Positions 10,876 through 20,010 of a stretch of DNA of 64,000 nucleotides are shown here, one piece after another. The DNA is from Maylandia zebra (Eukaryota; Chordata; Actinopteri; Cichliformes; Cichlidae): the NCBI RefSeq assembly GCF_041146795.1, contig NC_135170.1, forward strand, positions 372,826-436,825, read 5' to 3'. The translations under genes and the position numbers were made by a program. The notes beneath the pieces were generated by a model. The model had not been told where the DNA came from. It was given only the letters and a program-made list of their open reading frames with translations, and did not search any database. Position 1 is the stretch's first letter. Each line of letters begins with the position of its first letter.

Positions 10876-13800
10876 ATGCTAAGCAAGCCTACCGCAGACA
10901 TGAGCGAGACAGATAAATATGAAGGCATGCCGGCTCGGACGTCGCCCGGATCAACAAGGTCCGCGTCAGGTGTTGAGGAACCAGGGCACCCTGACGAAAA
11001 GTGGGCTACTGGAACAAGAAGGCATCGGTGGGCAAGGGACGAAAACAGGGCGTTGTTGGAATGCTACTACGCAAGTAACCCCGGCGGAAGGGGCTACATG
11101 AATAGGATGAGGGACCTATGGATTCTTCGATACCCAACATCCACAATGACAGCGAAACAACTAGTAGCTCACTGTTCCAACATTCGAAAGAAGGGACTGC
11201 TCTCACAGCTAGAGATTGACGAGGTACAACACAAATGCTACGGCAAGGAGGAGTCAGGACGCCAGGTCAGGGGGGAGATATCATCACCCCCACCCGAGAT
11301 TGGGTACATAGCCCCAAGTGCGATAGGAGAAGGATCGTTGAGTGCGAGAGGAACTGACCTGAAAAATAGGATCATGGCCAAGCTTGAAACCTGGATCCCC
11401 CGTAGCCGGTTACCAAGATTACGTGAAGTACCCTCAGAAGGTCTGCTAGATGATGTTAATGCAGCACTACGGACAATACCTACAACCACGGTTACCGACA
11501 CTAACAAGCTGATCTACAATACGGCAGCAGTGATCAGTGAGATGCTTGGCTACAAGTTGAACAGCCACAAGGGGCAGTACCCTCCATGGAGAAGGAGGCT
11601 AGAGGGCAAGATCAAAGTAGCACGGAGGGAGGTTAGCCAACTAACGGAGTTGCAGAAAGGTGCGACAAATAAGGTGCCTAAGAAATACAGCAAGCTGTCC
11701 ATACCTGAGGCCTCGGAAACTGCCAAGCAAAGACTCACAGCCTTGGCCAGCCGCTTGAGGAGGTACACCAGAGAGATAGAAGGCAGGAGAATAAACCAGC
11801 TGTTCTCCACAGAACCAGCAAAGGTGTACTCTCAGTGGCAAGGGAACAATAAGAGAACAGCACCACCAAGGCTGGAGACAGAACAATACTGGAAGAGCAT
11901 ATGGGAGAAGGATGCAACCCATAACGGCAATGCTCAGTGGCTAGAGGATCTGAGGGCAGACCACAGCGACCTCCCCGAACAGGGTCCAGTAACCATCACA
12001 GTGGCAGATATCCAAGAAAGGGTCTCCAGTATGAAGAGTTGGACAGCACCAGGGCCCGACATGGTTCACACCTACTGGCTGAAGAAGCTGACTGCACTCC
12101 ACGAGCGTCTGGCAGCACAAATGAACCAGCTGCTAGTTAACGAAAGACACCCGGAATGGCTAACTGAAGGCCGGACGGTCCTGGACCCCAAGAAGGGACC
12201 GGTCCCCTCCAACTACCGACCAATAACCTGCCTCAGTACTACATGGAAGCTCCTGTCAGGTATCATATCGGCTAAGATGAACAGGCACATGGGTCAATAC
12301 ATGAGCGGGACACAGAAAGGAATTGGCAAGAATACCAGAGGTGCAAAACACCAGCTACTGGTAGACAGAACAATCAGCCGAGACTGCAAGACCAGACTGA
12401 CCAACCTGTGCACTGCCTGGATTGATTACAAGAAGGCCTATGACTCAATGCCCCACAGCTGGATACTGGAATGCCTAGAATTGTACAAGATCAATGGGAC
12501 CCTAAGAGCCTTCATCAGGAACTCAATGGGGATGTGGCGTACAACACTAGAGGCCAACTCCAAGCCCATAGCACAAGTTACCATCAAGTGCGGGATCTAC
12601 CAAGGAGATGCTCTGTCCCCACTGCTGTTCTGCATAGGCCTGAACCCCCTCAGTGAGATCATTAACAAGACTGGCTACGGATACCGACTACGGAACGGAG
12701 CAGTTGTCAGCCACCTCCTGTACATGGATGACATCAAGCTGTATGCCAAGAGTGAACGAGACATCGATTCACTGATCCACACTACCAGGCTATACAGCAA
12801 TGACATTGGAATGTCGTTCGGACTGGAGAAGTGTAGTCGGATGGTAACAAAGAGAGGGAAGGTAGTCAGAACTGAGGGGATTGAACTACCAGAAGGCAAC
12901 ATTGCAGACATAGAGGACAGTTACAAGTACCTGGGGATCCCGCAGGCGAATGGGAACCATGAAGAGGCCACTAGAAAGGCTGCAACCACCAAGTACCTGC
13001 AGAGGGTCAGGCAAGTCCTGAGGAGTCAGCTGAATGGTAAGAACAAGATCCGGGCCATCAACACGTACGCCCTGCCCGTGATCAGATACCCTGCTGGGGT
13101 AATAGGCTGGCCAAAGGAGGAGATAGAAACCACTGACATAAAGACAAGAAAGCTCCTTACCATGCATGGAGGGTTTCACCCCAAGTCCAGCACCCTGAGG
13201 CTGTACGATAAGCGGAAGGAAGGGGGCCGGGGACTGGTGAGTGTCAGCACCACAGTCCAGGATGAGACAAGGAACATCCAAGAATACATTGGGAAGATGG
13301 CCCCAACTGACCGAGTGCTCAGTGAATACCTCAGGCAGCAGAAACCCAAGAAAGAGGAGGGAGACGAGGAACCATCATGGAAGGACAGGCCCCTGCACGG
13401 TATGTACCACCGGCAGATAGAGGAGGTGGCTGATATCCAGAAATCCTACCAGTGGCTGGACAAAGCTGGACTGAAAGACAGCACAGAGGCACTAATCATG
13501 GCAGCACAAGAACAAGCTCTGAGCACAAGATCCATAGAGGCTGGGGTCTATCACACCAGGCAAGACCCCAGGTGCAGGCTGTGTAAAGATGCCCCAGAGA
13601 CAATCCAGCACATAACAGCAGGGTGCAAGATGCTAGCAGGCAAGGCATACATGGAACGCCATAACCAAGTGGCCGGCATAGTGTACAGGAACATCTGTGC
13701 CGAGTATAACCTGGAAGTCCCGAGGTCAAAATGGGAGATGCCCCCAAGGGTGGTGGAGAATGACCGAGCTAAGATCCTGTGGGACTTCCAGATACAGACG

Positions 13801-14193
13801 GACAAAATGGTGGTGGCTAACCAACCGGACATAGTGGTGGTAGACAAACAGAAGAAGACGGCCGTAGTGATCGATGTAGCGGTTCCGAATGACAGCAATA
13901 TCAGGAAGAAGGAACACGAGAAGCTGGAGAAATACCAAGGGCTCAGAGAAGAGCTCGAGAGGATGTGGAGGGTGAAGGTAATGGTGGTCCCCGTGGTAAT
14001 CGGAGCACTAGGTGCGGTGACTCCCAAGCTAGGCGAGTGGCTCCAGCAGATCCCGGGAACAACATCGGAAATCTCTGTCCAGAAGAGCGCAGTCCTGGGA
14101 ACAGCTAAGATACTGCAGGACCCTCAAGCTCCCAGGCCTCTGGTAGAGGACCCGAGCTTGAAGGATAAACCGCCCGCAGGGGCGTGCTGGGTG

Positions 14194-14241
<48 letters not shown>

Positions 14242-14544
14242 CATACATACATACATACATACACACACACACATACACATATATATATATACATATATAT
14301 ATACATATATATACAAATACATATATACATATACACATATATATATATACATACATACATACATACATATACACATACATATATACCCATACCAACAAAC
14401 CCGTGCATGCGCACACACATGAAAATATTAGACAAGAACACCCTATCAAATCTCTACCTTTTCCCTGTACCCTGTAAAAACCATATCCTTAAACCGCTTT
14501 TTAAACTGCGCCATGCTTGGACATTGCTTCATATCTTTACTTAG
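10876..14544 (+). CDS. R4-clade (Dong/Rex6-like) LINE polyprotein
   Basis: One long open frame of a site-specific type of non-LTR retrotransposon. In order it has a Myb-like N-terminal region (about residues 48-110, [14 protein letters not shown]), a long linker, a reverse transcriptase (about 430-720, catalytic YMDD at 616-619, [13 protein letters not shown] before it), and a C2HC knuckle (C900, C903, H912, C917). A restriction-like endonuclease follows (P984-D985 ... D1000, then the EKLEKYQGL helix). Domain order and endonuclease type define the R2/R4 group; R4 is my choice. The start is at 10876, with an alternative at 10900. Compared with the copy at 40496, two bases (GC) are missing at about 14113. 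The frame therefore passes the normal stop and runs through the downstream microsatellite, adding about 140 residues ([12 protein letters not shown]). The natural protein would be about 1,090 residues. Confidence 0.9.
14185..14400. repeat. (TA)n / (CATA)n compound microsatellite
   Basis: Directly follows the R4-clade LINE 3' end (CAGGGGCG). It contains TA, TACA and CA tracts. The same kind of repeat lies at the 5' junction, so the LINE sits inside a microsatellite. Confidence 0.9.
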
Positions 14545-14660
14545 TCTGTTCCACAGCTTCACTCCACACACAGAGATGCAAAAACTTTTTAATGTTGTAC
14601 TTACATTTTGATTAGATACCTTGAGTTTGTAAATGATCAGATTACATAATTGGAATACAA
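14440..14660 (-). mobile_element. Rex-like LINE, C-terminal coding end
   Basis: The minus strand reads [20 protein letters not shown] followed by [18 protein letters not shown]. This is the conserved end of CR1/Rex-type reverse transcriptase proteins (G-V-K-x-W-N ... FKK). It is the upstream half of the element whose 3' end is at 10241-10627. The gap between them is the R4-clade insertion and its microsatellite. Confidence 0.65.
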
Positions 14661-15891
14661 TGTATCCAATTCAGGGTTGCGGGAGGATGAAGCCTATCCC
14701 AGCTGATACAGGACAAAGACAGGCTGCCAGTTTATCGCAGGGCTAACACTTAAATGTTTGATATTTCTTATAATAATCATAATTATGACTATTATTTAAA
14801 GGTTTCTTTATAAATACATTTTGATTTTTTTATAACCTCTAAAATATAAACCTGAGCTGTTTCAGATTCTGACCTCTGACCTCACTGCAGCTCCCTCTTG
14901 GAAGTACGTCTGCTTCTTGTCTACCCCCAGTGTTGACCGCCTGCCCTTGATATCACGTACTGTACCTGAGGAACAAAAAAGGACAAACACTTGCCTTCAT
15001 TTAAGAAGTACATTCATACAGAGGTAATCTATGGAAACACACTAGTTCACCCTTTGGGAGAAATCAGTTCCTGTGAAACATTTCTGTAAATGAACATCAT
15101 GTGGAGAATGAATGAAATGAGTTCTTCCGGTGACTCAGCAGTCCCACACTGACAAATGAAATCTAGTTAAACTATTAAGCATATTTGCTCTTCTGAAATC
15201 TGTGTTAAACAACAACAAACATAAGTTAGTAACAAAAATACAGCTGAGTAGAGGCTTTACAAACCACCAGCAGCCATAATGCTAAATTTTAATCTTCAAA
15301 TGTTTCTGAGCCGTCTTCAACCTGCTTTTAACACATTGAAGTCCCACAGTCAATGCAGCCTGACTCAATCCTAGATGTTCAGCACACAGAGACACAGAGG
15401 TGCCGTTTAAAGTTTAGTGATAACTTGAGTCACTGATCATTTGCAGTGTTACAGAGTCTGGCAGTCTTTGCATGATGTCCACGTCACTGTAAGTTTCTAG
15501 CTGACTCTCAGGTGTGACAGGTGTGCCAGCAGGAAAGAGTAATAATAACCTGCATCCTGAGGTTTGTCATGCAGGATTAAAGGAGCCAGGCTTTGTTCAC
15601 ACAGCTAGGATTGTATTTTACACTGACCCTGGGTCAGTATAAGTATAATACAGTTTAAACGAAGCACTGAAACTTGCACATATTTATTACAGATGCACTG
15701 AAGCTAATCGAGATATTTGCTGTCAGTCTGTGGCTGCGATTAAACACTTTACTGAAAACTTTATTAACTAGTAACTTCATCAGTCATGACAGAAGCTAAT
15801 ATTTCTGTGCTAACATCGTTTAACCAGTAACAGCTTTACTCCAATATAAGCTAACGTTTACACCGTAACTTTAAGCTAGCACCATAAAGAC
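14661..15891. other. Interior of the large element, right part
   Basis: Apart from the candidate exon at 14862-14965, no coding or repeat signal is recognised. Confidence 0.35.
14862..14965 (-). other. Candidate exon with strong acceptor in the large element
   Basis: The minus strand has a good acceptor, CCTTTTTTGTTCCTCAG, with its exon boundary at 14965. The frame that matches the phase of the donor at 16040 stays open for 33 codons (RDIKGRRSTLGVDKKQTYFQ, then EGAAVRSEVRI) to a TGA at 14864-14862. No donor is clear. The peptide is unrecognised. A one-in-three chance of phase agreement weakens the case. Confidence 0.25.
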
Positions 15892-16560
15892 GGTAAAACA
15901 CGTAATAATATCTACAAATGCATCTTAAAGCTGTTATATTAGCACTCGGTGTATTACTAACATAACCACATTAACATTACTGACACTCGCTGACTTTTAA
16001 TGGTCATTCTATAAATGCTGTCCGTGTAAATGGTCTTACCTGTAAACACTGTATATCCACCGGATTCCAGCCAGAGTGGATTCTGGAGTCTTCCACGCTC
16101 CTGTTAGTGATCCTCCATCTGGATGGATGAGAACAACCTTCTGAACAATCTAGCAGGAGATGGCCCATATCTATGGGACTGATTTGTGCTAATAACGCCC
16201 ATTGTTTGGACTGATAACAGCCGAAGCGGGTGAATAAACCCAGTAGCTAGCTGTGCCATTACCCAGCATACACCACTCCCTCCGTAAATGCAATAAACCA
16301 TACAAAAGCATCGTTCTACCTGTTTTTCAGGTAGTTGTTTACATTATATAATTTATTGTGTTCTGTATACGTCACTACAATGTGATTTGGAAAATGTCTA
16401 AATATACCGACAACAGGCACTTCCGCAGCAATCTCTTCAATCGGAGGACCCTTCACGTCAATTCCCGACGCGAGGGGGGTACCCTGCGCGTCCATAAGTG
16501 AAGCAGAGGGAGCCTGACCATGCGTCACACGTTTGACGAGTTGGGAATGAGAACGTGTTG
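15892..16560 (-). repeat. Right terminal inverted repeat of the large element
   Basis: 669 bp, the inverted partner of 5338-6010. On the minus strand it carries a near-consensus donor, TTTACAG|GTAAGACC, at 16040/16039. A transcript reading inward from the repeat could therefore splice into the interior. Confidence 0.9.
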
Positions 16561-16579
16561 ATAATCCAGTTTTGAGATC
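16561..16579. repeat. Target-site duplication and resumed Penelope-like repeat
   Basis: ATAATCC (16561-16567) repeats 5331-5337. The following AGTTTTGAGATC continues the Penelope-like sequence exactly as at 4372-4390 in reverse. After that the match is lost. Confidence 0.8.
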
Positions 16580-16874
16580 TTTGATCTTTGAGATCTTCGT
16601 GCTTCGGCCACCAGATGCTGTAAAAGAGGACTGTGTTGAAAAGCTTCGAGTAATGAATCCTGTTTCAAATTATACGCGCCGATGCTTCAGAGAGCTTCAT
16701 TTGGCCATTGCTTATATTTACCTTCATTTTTCGAGCCGCCAGTCGCAGTGAAACCATCAGCAGAGAAATGAGCAAGCCAGGTAATAGAAAGCGTGAGTTA
16801 TAAGCAGCGACCCCAATCACTACTGCAAAGACACTGGCTCAAAAATGGCCCCGTGAGTGTGAATATGTGAGGTC

Positions 16875-16913
<39 letters not shown>

Positions 16914-17270
16914 ATGAGCCGCTGGATGTTTATCTCACATACACATGGGTATCTGCTGAGCTCTAAAAGAGCGAGAGCATGAAATTTGAACTTGCTGTCA
17001 TTCACACATACAATCTTCTCCACTGGAACACGGACTGCACCTGCATCACGTGCATTAATATATGTAACATTAAAGTACTAGATTAATGGACAGGTTACAT
17101 AAATGAACTATTTCTCCCACTTCAGTTCACACCTCTATTGTTACATACTATTTACAAATTAATTTCTCACTTCCATTTCCCGGGATGTAGGGTGGCCACG
17201 GATCAGGTATCAGAGCAATTCATCTACCAATCAGATGGTCAGTGGAACAATCTCCAGCTCCTTCTGTGGA
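16580..17270. other. Unassigned DNA with a CA microsatellite
   Basis: No gene is recognised. A (CA)n tract lies at 16875-16912. Confidence 0.4.
16875..16912. repeat. (CA)n microsatellite
   Basis: About 19 CA dinucleotides without interruption. Confidence 0.95.
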
Positions 17271-17274
17271 AGTA

Positions 17275-17450
17275 TCAACTATCCTTAGACAAGATACTCA
17301 AAGCACTGTTGCTCCCAGTGCATCCATCAGAGATAAAAGTACTTAGGTATAGATTTAAAAAACTGTGTGAATGTGTGCGATTGGGTGAATAAGCCTCACA
17401 GCAGAATGTGCTTCGAGTGCTCAAACTGAGTAGAAAACACTTCTTAAATA
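17275..17450 (+). mobile_element. Decayed SINE remnant
   Basis: It contains the degenerate body of the tRNA-derived SINE seen intact at 34812: AGACAAGATACT, GTGCATCCATCAGAG, GGGTGAATAAGCCT and GAGTAGAAAAC in the same order. The tRNA head is not recognisable. Confidence 0.45.
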
Positions 17451-17566
17451 CCAGTCCAGTTACCCGCCTATACTGTTTCATTCTGAATAAATGTCCCATG
17501 TCCTGTCCAAAATATAAACTGGCTTCAGCATGGCTTTCCCATCCTTGAGTTGAATTACTGTACCAT

Positions 17567-19231
17567 CCCACCCCTGGCGCCGTTGCCCACCTCTCAATTT
17601 TAAATACACGTAGACATTGAGGGCTAGCAGGAGGGACCATGCACTTACCTGCTGCTCTCTGGCAGGTAGCTCCAAGCCCTCCTGGGTTTTAAATGCACCT
17701 TAGAACACACATGCATCAACACTACAATGAGTGGGTGGAGGGAGGTTTGGAGTCTTCTCTCACCCCCGTTCTCTGCGACCTGCTGGAGCAGGGGGGGGGC
17801 TAGGACTGCTAGGACTAGGAGGAGGAGTTGGCCGTCCGACTGCGGTCTGGAGTGTGGGGCCTCCCTGCTGCTGCGGAGTCGGGGCGGTCTGCCTCTCCCC
17901 ACCGCAGGGAAAAGGGTAACACCACCTGGGTCTGGGTGCAGTTCCCCCCTCCAGGGGCAAGGGTACCTGGACCCGGTTTGTAGAGTACGCTTGGGGAGTG
18001 TGATCGTGTGTACAGCGTCTCTTTATGTCTGTCTCCACGTTGGTTGAGTGTGGAGTAAGTGCATATGAGAGCATGAGGGTGGGAATGGATGTTTGTATCT
18101 GTGTGTGCCTGTATGTCTGTGTCTATATGTCAGGTTGGGTGTCAGGCACCACCTCTCTGGGGACATCTCAGGCCCTCCAAGGTTTGGAGGCCTTTCTCCC
18201 CCCACCACCACTTCCCCTGCCAGTGGCGGACCCCCTCAGACATCGGTGCGTTGGTGGTTCTTTGTGTCCGGGGATGGGCGTCCGGGTACACACCGGCTCA
18301 CTCCTTGGCGGCCGCTTATCGGGGCCTGGAGCCTGGGGCTCGCTCGGGCCACTTCGGAGGTGGGGTGCCCCCGGCCTCTCGGCCTGGGGCTCGGTCACTC
18401 AGGCACAGCTGGCTGCCGGCGGAGCTCACGGGCGCGTCACTGCAACTCCCCCTGGCTTCTGCTCCGCGGCTGCTGAGTGAGCCCTCATCTGGGACTCTCC
18501 TCAGCTCTTTCTGGGACAGTGGCGCGGCTGCCCCTCTGTTGGTCTTCCTTGGTCTCTTGTGCTCTGGGGGCCTCTGGATGTCTGGAGTTTTGATCTCCTC
18601 CATACCTGCTTCATGCCCTGGAGGACGGGGCTGTGGCCCCCCCACACCCTCTAGCAGATCATTACATGAAGGAACCTTTTAAAAAAACAAGCGCGTCCAT
18701 GCTCACAGGTGTACACACGGGTGATCACACCCACAAACTACACCCTTTTTGGCTCCTACCTCAAAGCACACTGTGTGCTGTTGATCTTATGTGCTGCACA
18801 ATAATGTTTAACATTTAGTATTTACTGTCATATTCCCATATATCATTGTGATGTTGTTTATTCTGTTACTCTTGTTCTCTTCTGCTTGTTCTCTTTTTTC
18901 TTTCTCAGCAGGTGATCCAGGTGATCGATAGATGGATTTTTTTCTCTCTGCCCGTTCTGTTGGTTTTTGTCTTTTGCCCTTCTCCCCCGTCCCTCTTCTC
19001 AGCTGTTTCTCTTTCCCTCTTTCTTTCTCCCCTTCTTTCCCCCAGTCAAGTCTGTCCCGTATTCAGTAAGTGAAAATAAAATAAACAATAAAAGGTGAAT
19101 CAAATGGACCATTACGGCAAGGCTGGGATGGTCAGTTTGGTAAAGTAAATCCGTTGGGCATCTTTCTTTGCCTTTAGACAACAATTCTGATGCAAAAGAG
19201 CCAAACGGGACAGGCAAAAAAAAAAAAAAAA
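17567..19231 (+). mobile_element. GC-rich non-LTR retroposon with poly-A tail
   Basis: The 15-bp direct repeat GAATTACTGTACCAT flanks it at 17552-17566 and 19232-19246, and its right end is a run of A residues. Both are marks of target-primed reverse transcription. The left two thirds are GC-rich with long but mutually overlapping open frames on both strands, none of a known family. The 3' third is pyrimidine-rich and ends GAGCCAAACGGGACAGGC plus A tail. It is probably a 5'-truncated LINE of a type common in teleosts. The family is not certain. Confidence 0.75.
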
Positions 19232-19450
19232 GAATTACTGTACCATGAAATCATTAAGGGTAGTAAAGGCAGCCCTGAAGAAATGAGGTTAGCAGGGATG
19301 GAAACAAGCGCTGGGAAGAAATGATCAGGTCTGTCGGCATTCCAAGAAACTGGCTCTAGATTGTGTAATTATGTGAGACTGCAAACTTGTGTTATGGGAG
19401 GATTGTGCGTGTGAGCACTACGCAGTATAAAAGAATACTAATGCAAGAAT
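19232..19450. other. Spacer between retroposon and lin7b 3' end
   Basis: Contains the right target duplication and unassigned sequence. Confidence 0.5.
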
Positions 19451-19988
19451 ATTCATTTTACACTGACTTTAATTCATGGGAAATTTGCCAATAAATATAG
19501 AGACAAAAAATAAAATACAAAAAAATGTCAACAATTTCACAAAATGGAACAAGCCATTCACAAATGCCAACACTTAGCCTTCTATCTGGGTCTATCCTGG
19601 GAAATGTTTTTTCTGCTACCGAGGTCTACTGCAGAATGTGGACTCTAATCAGAAATGCAGTGTACTATAAAACACTTGAGAATGTGCAGTTTAGATTCTG
19701 ATTAAGCTACACACCAGAGAGAATATTTGGCCGTATGTAACAGGATGCTCAGGAAGACATCACTCTGGGAAAAGAAATTTACAGGCACGTTCTGACTACA
19801 AGCTAGCTCAGATTTTTCATTTGTCTAAGAAAGTGGCACGAGGATCCTAAACTGCAGGTTTCAATGCTTCAGCTCAGGTAACAGCTGTTGGTTGACTACT
19901 TCTTTGCTTCCATCCATGGTCTTTCTTCCTGCTGGAGCAGAAGAATCGGGAGGTCTGGATGATAAATCAGATGAAGGCGTTGGGCTGG
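19451..19988 (-). other. lin7b 3' untranslated region
   Basis: Runs from the TAA at 19991-19989 to a probable cleavage site near 19450. The only suitable signal on this strand is ATTAAA at 19473-19468. The end is an estimate. Confidence 0.5.
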
Positions 19989-20010
19989 TTAGCCTCTGGA
20001 TTCTAGAGAT
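19989..20010 (-). CDS. lin7b: lin7b exon 6 (terminal mini-exon)
   Basis: The acceptor CTTTCCACAG ends at 20011. One base completes the serine codon begun in exon 5, then the exon encodes SLESRG and TAA (19991-19989). Only 22 coding nucleotides, but the peptide equals the end of mammalian LIN7B. Confidence 0.92.

Larger units (their letters stand above)
5338..16560. mobile_element. Large DNA element with ~670-bp terminal inverted repeats
   Basis: The element begins CAACACGTTCTCATTCCC and ends with the exact reverse complement. Its ends (5338-6010 and 15892-16560) are inverted copies with about eight substitutions and one 4-bp gap. The flanking 7 bp ATAATCC occur on both sides. Joining the outer flanks across one copy of ATAATCC recreates the Penelope-like repeat seen uninterrupted at 4372-4397. 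These are the marks of transposition of an 11.2-kb unit. Its interior contains a Rex-like LINE interrupted by an R4-clade LINE; the remaining ~6 kb is not recognised. No transposase was identified. Long inverted repeats with 6-9-bp duplications fit Mutator-like or Dada-type elements, but the superfamily is open. Confidence 0.8.

Noticed and set aside
18025-18682. Proline- and glycine-rich proteins of 100-200 residues
   Set aside because: Several overlapping frames on both strands in GC-rich DNA of a retroposon; no domain is recognisable.
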